A stretch of 64,000 bases of DNA from Streptomyces sp. NRRL B-1140 (GTDB lineage Bacteria; Actinomycetota; Actinomycetes; Streptomycetales; Streptomycetaceae): the NCBI RefSeq assembly GCF_001280065.1, contig NZ_LGEA01000173.1, forward strand, positions 148,320 to 212,319. Direction: 5' to 3'. Shown here in pieces: positions 51,114-59,499 of the stretch. How positions within the stretch are numbered: position 1 is the first letter of the stretch; each line of letters opens with the position of its first letter. Below the pieces are notes generated by a model. The model made no database searches, was not told where the DNA came from, and saw only the letters and a program-made list of their open reading frames with translations. A program made the translations under genes and the position numbers.

Positions 51114-51271
51114 CGCGGGCTCCTTAGCACGCGTATCGCCCGGTGGGAGGGGTGGGCGGGGAGGGGGACGGGGGTGCGGTGGGGGGTGACGGGGGTGGAG
51201 GCGGCAACCGGGAGTAACGGGGAGGGGGCCCGTCGCTCGAGCGACGGTGCGCCCTGCTCGTCGTACGTCAT
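51110..51271 (-). CDS. Possible 53-codon ORF bridging fruK and fruA (speculative)
   Basis: The 154-bp gap between fruK and fruA is completely filled by an open frame starting at an ATG that overlaps the fruK stop (ATGA) and ending in a TGA that overlaps the fruA ATG (ATGA). The product is Pro/Ala/Arg-rich (MTYDEQGAPSLERRAP...). Against it: rare codons including TTA (Leu19), CTA, ATA and GTT, and a G-run-rich template that makes open frames likely. If translated it would couple fruK to fruA and make that coupling bldA-dependent. Low confidence. Confidence 0.25.
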   Translation of the reverse strand: MTYDEQGAPSLERRAPSPLLPVAASTPVTPHRTPVPLPAHPSHRAIRVLRSPR

Positions 51272-52215
51272 GACACCGGCTCCTTCAGCACTCGGTCCGC
51301 CGGGACCTCGGCCGTGACCGTCACCGCCGCCGGGTCCAGGTCGCGCGGCGTCGGCATCACACTGCCGGGCAGCTGGACGGCCGCCGCGCCGTGCGCGACC
51401 GCGGAGGCCAGGGCCTCGGGGCCGTTGCCCCCGGCGATCAGGAATCCGGCGAGGGAGGAGTCACCGGCACCCACGTTGCTGCGGACGGCGGCCACGCGGG
51501 CGCTGCCGAACCAGGCGCCCTGCTCGGACACGAGCAGCTGCCCGTCGGCGCCGAGGCTGGCGAGGACGGCCCGGGCCCCCATCTCGCGCAGTTCCTCGGC
51601 GGCCTTCACGGCGTCGCCGACGGTGGCGAGGGGGCGGCCGACCGCGCCGGCGAGTTCCTCGGCGTTCGGCTTGACCACGTCGGGCCGCTCGCGCAGGGCC
51701 GCGAGCAGCGCGGGCCCGGAGGTGTCCAGGGCGATCCGTGCCCCGGCGGCGTGCGCGCGGGCGACGAGGTCGGCGTACCAGGAGGGGGCGAGGCCGCGCG
51801 GGAGGCTGCCGCAGCAGGCGATCCAGGACGCGTCGCGGGACTGCCGCCGTACGGTCTCCAGGAGCAGTTCGCGTTCGGCGCCGGAGAGCTCGGGGCCGGG
51901 CGCGTTGATCTTCGTCAGGACGCCGTCGGACTCGGCGAGGGCGATGTTGGAGCGGGTGGCCCCGGCGACGGGGACGGGCGCGACCTCGATGCCCTGCTGG
52001 TCGAGCAGGTCGGCGACCAGGGCACCCGGGGCGCCGCCCAGGGGCAGGACCGCCACCGTGCGCCGACCGGCCGCGGCGACGGCGCGCGAGACGTTCACGC
52101 CCTTGCCGCCCGGGTCCATCCGCTCGCCGGTGGCGCGGATGACCTCGCCGCGGTCGAGGGACGGGACCTCGTAGGTGCGGTCCAGGGACGGGTTGGGGGT
52201 GACGGTGAGGATCAT
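51268..52215 (-). CDS. fruK: 1-phosphofructokinase FruK
   Basis: Phosphorylates fructose-1-phosphate from the PTS to fructose-1,6-bisphosphate. 315 residues, PfkB family. N-terminal TVTPNPSLDRTYE, glycine-rich MDPGGKGVNVSRA (about 33-45) and C-terminal VRSNVGAGDSSLAGFL with the catalytic Asp are diagnostic. The ATG overlaps the fruR stop by 4 bp (ATGA), and fruA follows. Confidence 0.96.
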   Translation of the reverse strand: MILTVTPNPSLDRTYEVPSLDRGEVIRATGERMDPGGKGVNVSRAVAAAGRRTVAVLPLGGAPGALVADLLDQQGIEVAPVPVAGATRSNIALAESDGVLTKINAPGPELSGAERELLLETVRRQSRDASWIACCGSLPRGLAPSWYADLVARAHAAGARIALDTSGPALLAALRERPDVVKPNAEELAGAVGRPLATVGDAVKAAEELREMGARAVLASLGADGQLLVSEQGAWFGSARVAAVRSNVGAGDSSLAGFLIAGGNGPEALASAVAHGAAAVQLPGSVMPTPRDLDPAAVTVTAEVPADRVLKEPVS

Positions 52216-52973
52216 GCGCGCACTACTTCCGTGCCGCCGCGCTCGATCGCGACGGCGTCTTCGGGGCTCAGCCCGCTGTCGGTGATCAGCAGGTCCACAT
52301 CGCTCAGGTCGCCGAAGCGGGCGAAGTGCTCCTGGCCGTGCTTGGAGGAGTCGGCGAGCAGCACCACCCGTCGGGCGGCGGCCACGGCCGCGCGCTTCAC
52401 GGCGGCCTCGGCGAGGTCGGGGGTGGTCAGGCCGTGTTCGGCGGAGAAGCCGTTGGCGGCCACGAACAGCACGTCGGCGCGGATCTCGCCGTACGCACGC
52501 AGCGCCCAGGCGTCCACGGCGGCGCGCGTGCGGTGCCGTACGCGCCCCCCGATGAGGTGGAGCTGGATGCCGGGGTGGTCGGCGAGGCGGGCCGCGATGG
52601 GGAGGCTGTGCGTGACGACGGTGAGGGAGGCTCCGAGGGGGAGGGTGTCGGCCATCCGGGCCACCGTCGTCCCGGCGTCGAGGATCACCGTGCCCTCGCC
52701 GGGCAGTTCCGCGAGGGCCGCCTTGGCGATGTCGTCCTTCTCGTCGGCGGCGGTCGTCTCGCGCTCGGCGAGATCCGGCTCGAAGTCGAGGCGCCCGGCC
52801 GGGATGGCCCCGCCGTGCACCCGGCGGACCAGTCCGGCACGGTCGAGGGCCTTCAGATCCCGGCGGATCGTCTCCGCCGTCACCTGGAACTCCTCGGCCA
52901 GCGACACGACGTCCACTCGGCCGCCGTCACGGGCGAGCCGGAGGATCTCCTGCTGCCGCTCCGGTGCATACAT
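52212..52973 (-). CDS. fruR: DeoR-family fructose-operon repressor FruR
   Basis: 253 residues. N-terminal DeoR helix-turn-helix (RQQEILRLARDGG.VDVVSLAEEFQVTAETIRRDLKALD, given in parts) followed by the sugar-phosphate-binding DeoRC domain with DAGTT. Strong GGAGGTGA ribosome site before the ATG at 52973. First gene of the operon and its expected repressor; fructose-1-phosphate is the likely inducer, as in related actinobacteria. Confidence 0.92.
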   Translation of the reverse strand: MYAPERQQEILRLARDGGRVDVVSLAEEFQVTAETIRRDLKALDRAGLVRRVHGGAIPAGRLDFEPDLAERETTAADEKDDIAKAALAELPGEGTVILDAGTTVARMADTLPLGASLTVVTHSLPIAARLADHPGIQLHLIGGRVRHRTRAAVDAWALRAYGEIRADVLFVAANGFSAEHGLTTPDLAEAAVKRAAVAAARRVVLLADSSKHGQEHFARFGDLSDVDLLITDSGLSPEDAVAIERGGTEVVRA

Positions 52974-52990
52974 GTCCGTTCACCTCCGCC

Positions 52991-53072
52991 TCATGCCCGA
53001 ACGTGTGGTTTCAGCGGGAGGCTACGCCGAGATTTCCGCAAAGTAAACAGGTTCGGACCCAATCGGGCATGA
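52991..53072. promoter_or_regulatory. fruR promoter region bounded by a 10-bp inverted repeat
   Basis: TCATGCCCGA (52991-53000) and TCGGGCATGA (53063-53072) are perfect inverted copies 62 bp apart. Between them, on the minus strand, TTTACT-N17-TAGCCT is a plausible promoter. Such spacing fits two repressor sites bridging the promoter. Confidence 0.5.
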
Positions 53073-53108
53073 CGGGACAGCGGGAAGGGAGACGGGAGCG
53101 GACACGCG

Positions 53109-53140
53109 AACGGGCCCGGCACCGAGGTGCCGGGCCCGTT
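53109..53140. terminator. Terminator after the MFS gene
   Basis: AACGGGCCCGGCACC (53109-53123) and GGTGCCGGGCCCGTT (53126-53140), a 15-bp perfect stem, lies 10 bp beyond the stop of the minus-strand MFS gene. Confidence 0.88.
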
Positions 53141-53149
53141 TTCCCGCGG

Positions 53150-54655
53150 TCAGACCAGCACCGCTTCCTTCTCCCCCGCCGGCGCCTGCTCGCCCTCCAC
53201 ATGCTGGGCGGGCCGCTTCGGCAGCGCGAACATCAGCAGGAACATGGCGCCCAGCACCGCGGCGACCCAGCCGAGCGCGTTCTGGAAGGCGTCCACGAAG
53301 GCCGGACCGACCTGCTCCGGCCGCAGCCGGTCGGAGACCGAGCCGAAGAACACCACCGAGACCAGGCCGAGCCCCAGCGCGTTGCCCATCTGCTGCACGG
53401 TGTTGATCAGCCCCGACGCGGATCCGGCGTGCTCGCGCGGCACCTCCGAGAGGATCGCGTCCGTCAGCGGCGCGACGATCAGCCCCATGCCGACACCCAT
53501 GACGACGAGCGGGAGCGCCATCTGCCAGGGCTCTATGGCCAGGCCGTAGTGCCCGGACTCCCCGATGTAGAGCAGCACCCCGGCCGCCATCACCAGCGCG
53601 CCCGCCTGGAGCACCTTGCGGCCGAAGCGCGGGACCAGCTTCTGGACCGACATCCCGGCCGCCACCGACACGGCGATCGAGAACGGCACCCCGGTCAGGC
53701 CCGCCTTCAGCGGACTCCAGCCCAGCCCCTCCTGCATGTACAGCGTCCAGACCAGGAAGAACACACCGAGTGCGACACCGAAGACGGTCTGCACGGCGAT
53801 CCCGGCCGCGAAGCTCTTGACCTTGAACAGCGACAGCTCGACCAGCGGGGAACCGTCCCGCGCGGTCTTGCGCCTCTCGTACGCCACCAGCACCGCGAGG
53901 ACGACGAGCGAGCCGGCCATCAGGACGTATCCCCACACCGGCCAGTCCAGCTCGCGGCCGCGGATGAGCGGGTAGAGCAGCGTCAACAGGCCCAGCGTCA
54001 CCAGCGCGACGCCCACCAGATCCAGCTTCAGGGCGCGCGGCGCCTTGGACTCGGTGATGAAGCGGCTGCCGAGGATCAGTCCGGCGACACCGACGGGCAG
54101 GTTGATCAGGAAGATCGACCGCCACTCCCAGCCGAACAGGTTCCACTCGGTCAGCAGCGCGCCGAGCAGCGGACCGGACACGGCCCCGAGGCCGACGACC
54201 GCGCCGAACAGCCCGAAGACCTTGCCGCGCTCGTGCGCCGGGAAGGTGGCGTGCACGATCGACAGCACCTGCGGCACCATCAGCGCCGCCATGCCGCCCT
54301 GCAGGAAGCGCGAGGCGACCAGCATCTCCGGGTTCACCGCGAGGCCGCACAGCGCGGAGGCGACCGTGAACCCGCCGATGCCGACGAGGAAGATCCGCTT
54401 GCGCCCGTGGATGTCGCCGAGCCGCCCACCGGTGATCAGGCCCGCGGCGAAGGCGAGGGCGTAACCGGCGGTGATCCACTGGATCTGGCTGAAGGAGGCG
54501 CCGGACTCCCGCCTGATCGACGGGATGGCGATGTTGACGATGGTCACGTCGACGAGGTCCATGAAGGCCGCGGTCATCACGATCGCGAGGGCGAACCAGC
54601 GCCGGCGGCCGGTCCCGCCGCCCGCCGTGCCGAGGGTGGTGTCGGTGGAGTTCAT
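53150..54655 (-). CDS. DHA2-type MFS drug exporter (EmrB/QacA)
   Basis: 501 residues, 14 predicted helices. MFS motifs DVTIVNIAIPSI (motif D1), GGRLGDIHGRKR (motif A) and GLVSGPLLG-like motif C (GLGAVSGPLLGALL). Proton-driven efflux of amphipathic compounds is expected. The ATG at 54655 has no ribosome site, but TAACTT lies 6 nt before it on the minus strand, fitting a leaderless transcript. Divergent from a WYL-domain regulator with 62 bp between starts; the regulator is the likely controller. Confidence 0.92.
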   Translation of the reverse strand: MNSTDTTLGTAGGGTGRRRWFALAIVMTAAFMDLVDVTIVNIAIPSIRRESGASFSQIQWITAGYALAFAAGLITGGRLGDIHGRKRIFLVGIGGFTVASALCGLAVNPEMLVASRFLQGGMAALMVPQVLSIVHATFPAHERGKVFGLFGAVVGLGAVSGPLLGALLTEWNLFGWEWRSIFLINLPVGVAGLILGSRFITESKAPRALKLDLVGVALVTLGLLTLLYPLIRGRELDWPVWGYVLMAGSLVVLAVLVAYERRKTARDGSPLVELSLFKVKSFAAGIAVQTVFGVALGVFFLVWTLYMQEGLGWSPLKAGLTGVPFSIAVSVAAGMSVQKLVPRFGRKVLQAGALVMAAGVLLYIGESGHYGLAIEPWQMALPLVVMGVGMGLIVAPLTDAILSEVPREHAGSASGLINTVQQMGNALGLGLVSVVFFGSVSDRLRPEQVGPAFVDAFQNALGWVAAVLGAMFLLMFALPKRPAQHVEGEQAPAGEKEAVLV

Positions 54656-54676
54656 GCTGTGAAGTTAGACCCCCAA

Positions 54677-54695
54677 TAGGTCAGATCGTGTCCTA
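54677..54695. promoter_or_regulatory. Operator-like inverted repeat between MFS gene and WYL regulator
   Basis: TAGGTCA-GATCG-TGTCCTA: 7-bp arms, 6 of 7 matching, located about 22 bp from each start codon, where a bound regulator would affect both divergent promoters. Confidence 0.5.
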
Positions 54696-54717
54696 GTGGT
54701 CCGGCATCCTCGTCGGT

Positions 54718-55701
54718 ATGACGACGGATACTCCGGCCCGGCTGCTGACGCTCCTCTCCCTCCTGCAGACACCCCGTGAATGGCCCGGCGGCGAGCTCTC
54801 CGAGCGGCTCGGGGTCTCCCGCCGCACGGTGCGGCGGGACATCGACCGGCTGCGCGAACTCGGCTACCCCGTGCAGGCGACCAAGGGCGCCGACGGCGGC
54901 TACCGGCTGGTCGCCGGAAAGGCCATGCCCCCGCTGGTGCTCGACGACGAGGAGGCCGTGGCCATCGCGGTCGGGCTGCGCGCCGGGGCGGGGCACGCGG
55001 TGGAGGGCCTGGACGAGGCCTCGGTGCGGGCCCTGGCCAAGCTGGAGCAGGTCCTGCCCGGCCGGCTGCGCCACCGTGTGACCACCCTCCAGGCCGCGAC
55101 GACGCCCCTGACCAGCGGGGACGGGCCCAGCATCGCGCCCGAGACGCTGACCGTCATGGCCTCGACGGTCGCCGGGCACGAGCGGCTGCGGTTCGCCTAC
55201 CGGGCCGCGGACGGCACCGAGTCACGGCGCCTGACGGAGCCCTGCCGGCTGGTGTCCACGGGCCGCCGCTGGTACCTGGTGGCGTACGACATCGACCGGG
55301 ACGACTGGCGCACGTTCCGCGTCGACCGGGTCAGCGAGCCGTTCGCCACCGGAGCCCGCTTCGCGCCGCGCGAGCTGCCGACCGGGAACGCGGCGGAGTA
55401 CCTGCGGCGCTCGATGCAACGGCGGCAGCGGACCTACGACTTCGACGTCACCTTCGCCGCACCGGCCGACTTCGTCGCCGCCCGGGTGCCCGCCTGGCTG
55501 GGCACGCCCGAGCCGCTGGACGACGGCGGCTGCAGGCTGCGGGGATCCGTCGGCGACGCCGTGCAGTGGGTGGCGCTGCGGCTGGCGATGCTGGAGTGCG
55601 ACTTCGTGGTGCACGAGCCGGACCAGCTCGTGACGGCCGTCCGGGAGCTGGGGGCACGGTTGAGCAAGGCGGCCGGGGCGCCGGACGCGGGCGGGGCGTG
55701 A
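54718..55701 (+). CDS. WYL-domain transcriptional regulator (YafY/DeoR-like HTH)
   Basis: 327 residues. N-terminal HTH_11 winged helix (ERLGVSRRTVRRDIDRLRELGYPV), central WYL domain (about 145-215; TEPCRLVSTGRRWYLVAYD contains the W-Y-L signature) and a C-terminal WCX-like domain. WYL proteins bind nucleic acids or ligands to control stress or transport genes. The ATG at 54718 lacks a clear ribosome site. Divergent from the drug exporter, so a ligand-responsive efflux switch is the simplest reading. Confidence 0.9.
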   Translation: MTTDTPARLLTLLSLLQTPREWPGGELSERLGVSRRTVRRDIDRLRELGYPVQATKGADGGYRLVAGKAMPPLVLDDEEAVAIAVGLRAGAGHAVEGLDEASVRALAKLEQVLPGRLRHRVTTLQAATTPLTSGDGPSIAPETLTVMASTVAGHERLRFAYRAADGTESRRLTEPCRLVSTGRRWYLVAYDIDRDDWRTFRVDRVSEPFATGARFAPRELPTGNAAEYLRRSMQRRQRTYDFDVTFAAPADFVAARVPAWLGTPEPLDDGGCRLRGSVGDAVQWVALRLAMLECDFVVHEPDQLVTAVRELGARLSKAAGAPDAGGA

Positions 55702-55753
55702 GTCGTCGCCTTACCGCCCCCAGTGCGTCTTGGCACCGCCCCCGCGGGCCGCG

Positions 55754-56446
55754 TCACCGCTCCCACGGAAAGTCCCGCAGTGCCGCGAGATTGCGCAGGG
55801 CGAGTTCCGCCGGACCGTCCGGCCCCTCGGCGGGGCCGTCCCCCGCGGCCCACGCCTCCAGCGCGGCCCGTACGGCGGCACCGGCGACGGCGGCGGCGAA
55901 GCGCAGGTCGGGGCTGACCACGGACGGCTCACCGGTCACGGCAACGTTGTCGCCGCCGCCGGTCTCCGGGGACCCTGCACGTGTCACCCGTTCCGCCAGC
56001 ACCTCCCCCAGACGCCGCTCCGACGCATGGCACACCTCCGCCCACACCCTGCCCAGGGACGGGGTCGCCTCGGCCAGGCGCAGGAGTGTGCGGACCCACT
56101 CCCACGAGGACACGGAGACGCCCACGCCCGGAGTGAGGGTGTGGTGCACCCCCTGCTCCAGTGCGCTCAGGACACCGGCGTCGGGGGGAGCGGCACGCAC
56201 CGCCTCCACCCAGCGCCGGGCACCGGTCGCGTACAGGGGTGCGACGGCTTCCTCTTTGGTCGCGAAGTACCGGTAGAAGGTGCGCGGGGCGATACCGGCG
56301 GCCTGGGCGATGTCCTCCGCGCGGGTGGCGCGCAGGCCGTTCCGTACGAAGAGACCGGCCGCCACCCGGGCGATCTCCATACGTGTTTCGGCCTTCCGCC
56401 GCTCGGTCAGTGAGGACGCAGGCGGGGTCGGGGTGGTGCTGCTCAC
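55754..56446 (-). CDS. TetR-family regulator next to hrdD
   Basis: 230 residues from the GTG at 56446. HTH (about 15-60) with LRATRAEDIAQAAGIAPRTFYRYFATKEEAVAP, then a helical ligand domain containing SSWEWVRTLLRLAE. TAGCCT lies 7 nt upstream of the GTG on the minus strand, so a leaderless message is possible. Position matches the S. coelicolor regulator SCO3201, which I recall as a TetR repressor influencing development and antibiotic production when overexpressed. Ligand unknown. Confidence 0.9.
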   Translation of the reverse strand: MSSTTPTPPASSLTERRKAETRMEIARVAAGLFVRNGLRATRAEDIAQAAGIAPRTFYRYFATKEEAVAPLYATGARRWVEAVRAAPPDAGVLSALEQGVHHTLTPGVGVSVSSWEWVRTLLRLAEATPSLGRVWAEVCHASERRLGEVLAERVTRAGSPETGGGDNVAVTGEPSVVSPDLRFAAAVAGAAVRAALEAWAAGDGPAEGPDGPAELALRNLAALRDFPWER

Positions 56447-56882
56447 GCTCGGCAGGCTATGCCCATGTGACACAATCTGCCACTGGCGGGCCACCCCGTG
56501 GTTCAGGTACGGGGTGCCCCGCCCTCCAGAAGCGGAGAACCGGGCCCCGGCGTCCGGGGGGAAGGACGCCGAAGCCCGGTCTCGGGGAAAGTCCCGGCGC
56601 CGGGGGGAGTGCGACGGGACGTGGCTTTCGGGGTTTCGGGGCTCGTGACCCCGGGTCGAACTGGTGGACCCAGAAGTCTTGTTCCCTGAGTCTGTGGATT
56701 GAAGCAGCGTTACACCGCCATGTTTGCGCGGTCTTTCGCCACCCGGCGTACGCGGTGACCCCCGGGCGCACACGATCCGTCACCCACTGGCCGTGGGAAC
56801 GAGTCGTACGCCCGGACGCTCACCGTCTCGCATCTCCCTCGCGGTCTCGCGCCTCCGGCGAAGAGGTACCGCTCGGCACGGA
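56447..56882. other. 436-bp intergenic region downstream of hrdD
   Basis: No gene supported. Contains a strong composite hairpin at 56540-56579: CCGGGC pairs with GCCCGG and, inside a 3x3 internal loop, GGCGTCC with GGACGCC, loop GGGGGGAA; probably the hrdD terminator. GTGACACAATCTGCCAC near 56467-56483 is a weakly symmetric candidate operator for the TetR gene. The 56640-56780 stretch has atypical composition but no recognisable RNA or relic gene. Confidence 0.5.
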
Positions 56883-57881
56883 TCACGCCGCCGCGTCGAA
56901 CCCGGTGCTGCGCGCCAGCTTCTTCAGCTCCAGCAGCGCGTGCTTCTCGATCTGCCGGATGCGCTCGCGGGTCAGGCCGTGCTCCTTTCCGACCTCGGTC
57001 AGCGTGCGCTCCCGGCCGTCCTCGATGCCGTAGCGCATCTTGATGATCGACGCCGTGCGCTGGTCGAGCCGGCCGATGAGGTCGTCGAGCTCCTCGCTGC
57101 GCAGCAGAGTGAGCACCGACTGCTCGGGCGACACCGCCGAGGTGTCCTCCAGGAGGTCGCCGAACTGGGTCTCGCCCTCGTCGTCCACCGACATGTTCAG
57201 CGAGACCGGGTCACGGGCCCAGTCCAGGACGTCGGTGACGCGCTCCGGCGTCGAGCCGAGCTCGGCCGCGATCTCCGCGGGCTCCGGGTCCCGGCCGTGC
57301 TCGCGGTTGAACTCGCGCTGCACACGGCGGATCCTGCCGAGCTCCTCCACGAGGTGGACGGGCAGGCGGATCGTACGGGACTGGTCGGCTATCGAGCGGG
57401 TGATGGCCTGGCGGATCCACCACGTCGCGTAGGTGGAGAACTTGAAGCCCTTGCGGTAGTCGAACTTCTCGACCGCGCGCACCAGGCCGGCGTTGCCCTC
57501 CTGGATCAGGTCCAGCAGCGGCAGACCGCTGCGGGGGTAGCGGCGGGCGACGGCGACGACGAGGCGCAGGTTGGAGCGGATGAAGATGTCCTTGGCGCTC
57601 TCGCTCGCGTCGACCAGGGCCTGCAGCTCCTCGGGGGAAGCCCCGGCCTTGTTCTCCTCCAGGCCGTCGAGGATCTGCTGGGCGAACACACCCGCTTCGA
57701 TGATCTGCGACAGCTCGACCTCCTTGGCGGCGTCGAGCAGCGGTGTGCGCGCGATCTCGTCGAGGTACATGCCGACCAGGTCGCGGTCGGCGATCTCGCC
57801 GCCATGGGCGCGAACACTGCTTGCCGCGTCGGCCGTCTCGCCGGTGGCGGACTGACGACGGGCGACGGCACGGGTTGCCAT
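56883..57881 (-). CDS. hrdD: RNA polymerase principal-like sigma factor HrdD
   Basis: 332 residues, group 2 sigma-70 factor. Region 1.2 DLVGMYLDEIARTPLL, region 2 with IRSNLRLVVAVARRYP, LLDLIQEGNAGLVRAVEKFDY and FSTYATWWIRQAI (2.4), region 3, and region 4.2 TLTEVGKEHGLTRERIRQIEK. No region 1.1, as expected for HrdD rather than HrdB. The symbol follows length, sequence and the TetR neighbour (SCO3201/SCO3202 by memory). A consensus SigR promoter lies about 100 bp upstream, linking it to thiol-oxidative stress. Confidence 0.94.
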   Translation of the reverse strand: MATRAVARRQSATGETADAASSVRAHGGEIADRDLVGMYLDEIARTPLLDAAKEVELSQIIEAGVFAQQILDGLEENKAGASPEELQALVDASESAKDIFIRSNLRLVVAVARRYPRSGLPLLDLIQEGNAGLVRAVEKFDYRKGFKFSTYATWWIRQAITRSIADQSRTIRLPVHLVEELGRIRRVQREFNREHGRDPEPAEIAAELGSTPERVTDVLDWARDPVSLNMSVDDEGETQFGDLLEDTSAVSPEQSVLTLLRSEELDDLIGRLDQRTASIIKMRYGIEDGRERTLTEVGKEHGLTRERIRQIEKHALLELKKLARSTGFDAAA

Positions 57882-57989
57882 GCGAGCTCCCTTGCGATGG
57901 TGAGGTCAGCGGGTGGTCCTTCGGACGCGGGACTCCGTCTTCCGGGACTCTTCCGGACTCTCCTCGGGTGCCCTGCATCCGATGGAAAC

Positions 57990-58016
57990 AACGACTGGAA
58001 TCAGGACAGAATTCCC
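57990..58016 (-). promoter_or_regulatory. SigR-type promoter of hrdD
   Basis: On the minus strand GGGAAT (58011-58016), 18-bp spacer, GTT (57990-57992): exact match to the SigR consensus GGAAT-N18-GTT. RNA should start near 57983, giving about a 100-nt leader. hrdD is a known SigR target in S. coelicolor. Confidence 0.92.
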
Positions 58017-58076
58017 AACCGGGCCTCCGATTTTTCTGATCATGCAGTACCCTGTCCGGCCACACGAGGAGGACCG

Positions 58077-58595
58077 ATGTCGCCTGAGTCCACAGAGGTG
58101 CAGGTCAGACCGGGGGTCGAGGGTGACCTCGAAGCCCTCACGGCCCTCTACAACCACTACGTGGGTGAGACGGCGATCACATTCGATACCGCGATCTTCA
58201 CTCCGGAGGAGCGCCGCCCTTGGCTGCTCTCCCACCCTGAAGACGGGCCGCATCGCCTGATGGTTGCCACGGAGCCTGAGACAGGAGAGGTGCTGGGCTA
58301 CGCCACTTCCAGCCCTTTCCGCATGAAGCCCGCCTATGCCACCTCCGTGGAGACGACCGTGTACGTCGCCCCGGGCGCCGGGCGGCGTGGCGTCGGCACA
58401 CTCCTCTACACGGCCCTCTTCGAGGCTCTCTCGGATGAGGACCTGCACCGCGCCTACGCGGGCATCGCGCTGCCGAACGAGGCATCGGCCCGGCTGCACG
58501 AGCGCTTCGGATTCCGACACGTCGGCACGTACCGGGAGGTCGGGCGCAAGTTCGGCCGGTACTGGGACGTGGCCTGGTACGAGAAGCCGCTCTAG
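58077..58595 (+). CDS. GNAT acetyltransferase of the phosphinothricin-acetyltransferase type
   Basis: 172 residues, ATG at 58077 behind GAGGAGGA. Family pattern VRPGVEGDLEALTALYNHYV, ITFDTAIFTPEER, VYVAPGAGRRGVGTLLYTAL (acetyl-CoA loop) and YAGIALPNEASARLHERFGF are close to Pat/Bar and YwnH proteins. It may N-acetylate phosphinothricin-like or methionine-sulfoximine-type amino acids, but many such enzymes act on unrelated substrates. Divergent from hrdD. Confidence 0.88.
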   Translation: MSPESTEVQVRPGVEGDLEALTALYNHYVGETAITFDTAIFTPEERRPWLLSHPEDGPHRLMVATEPETGEVLGYATSSPFRMKPAYATSVETTVYVAPGAGRRGVGTLLYTALFEALSDEDLHRAYAGIALPNEASARLHERFGFRHVGTYREVGRKFGRYWDVAWYEKPL

Positions 58596-58632
58596 GGGCG
58601 CCCCGCGGGCAGGAACGCCGCCGGGGCCCGCC

Positions 58633-59418
58633 TCAGCCGAACTGGACCGACCGCTTCGCCAGCCCCATCCAGAACCCGTCGATCACGGACTTCTGCGTGT
58701 CGAGCTCACCGGCCGCGTCGGCCGCGCCCATGGTCACGAACAGCGGGGCGAAGTGCTCGGTGCGCGGGTGGGCCAGCTGCCCCGCGGGCGACTTGCGGGT
58801 GAAGTCGAGCAGGGCGTCCACGTCCCGCGCCTCCAGCGCCCGCCGGCCCCAGTCGTCGAACTCGGCCGACCAGGCGGGGATGCCGCCCTGCCGCAGCGCG
58901 GCCAGGTTGTGGGTGAAGAAGCCCGAGCCGACGATGAGCACACCTTCGTCCCGCAGCGGGGCGAGCTTGCGGCCGATCTCCATCAGCCGGACCGGGTCCA
59001 GCGTCGGCATGGAGACCTGCAGGACCGGGAGGTCGGCCTCGGGGTACATCTCGACCAGCGGGACGTACGCGCCGTGGTCGAGGCCGCGGTCGGGGACGTC
59101 CTGGACGGGGATACCGGGGGCGCGCAGCAGTTTGCGTACGGACTCCGCGAGCTCCGGTGCGCCGGGGGCGTCGTACTTCACCCGGTAGTAGTGCTCGGGG
59201 AAGCCCCAGAAGTCGTAGACGAGCGGGACGGTCTCCGTGGCGCCGAGGGCGAGCGGGGCCTCCTCCCAGTGGGCGGAGACGATCAGAACGGCCTTGGGCC
59301 GAGGCAGGCCGGCGGACCAGGCGGCCAGCTCACCGGGCCAGACCGGGTCGTCCGCCAGGGGCGGCGCGCCGTGGCTGAGGTACAGAGCGGGCATGCGCTC
59401 CTGCGTGGCGGCGGACAT
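58633..59418 (-). CDS. DODA/LigB-type extradiol ring-cleavage dioxygenase
   Basis: 261 residues. Metal-site histidines appear in order: His16 (LSHGAPP), His50 (SAHWE), His115 (LDHGAY), His170 (FTHNL), His222 (TEHFAPLF), the pattern of class III extradiol dioxygenases of the DODA/YgiD group, which use one Zn or Fe ion. Likely cleaves a catechol ring such as DOPA; substrate not predictable. ATG at 59418. Divergent from a MarR regulator across an AT-rich gap, suggesting substrate-induced expression. Confidence 0.91.
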   Translation of the reverse strand: MSAATQERMPALYLSHGAPPLADDPVWPGELAAWSAGLPRPKAVLIVSAHWEEAPLALGATETVPLVYDFWGFPEHYYRVKYDAPGAPELAESVRKLLRAPGIPVQDVPDRGLDHGAYVPLVEMYPEADLPVLQVSMPTLDPVRLMEIGRKLAPLRDEGVLIVGSGFFTHNLAALRQGGIPAWSAEFDDWGRRALEARDVDALLDFTRKSPAGQLAHPRTEHFAPLFVTMGAADAAGELDTQKSVIDGFWMGLAKRSVQFG

Positions 59419-59499
59419 GCTGCGGCTCCTTCCAAAACGTGGTTCCCTGACAAAACTGTACGGGCCATTTGTTTAAAGTTCAAGGAGGGGCCACGTAGA

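Noticed and set aside
56630..56760. tRNA-like or IS remnant near the hrdD end (GGGTCGAAC stretch)
   Set aside because: No cloverleaf can be built and no terminal inverted repeats or transposase fragment are visible.
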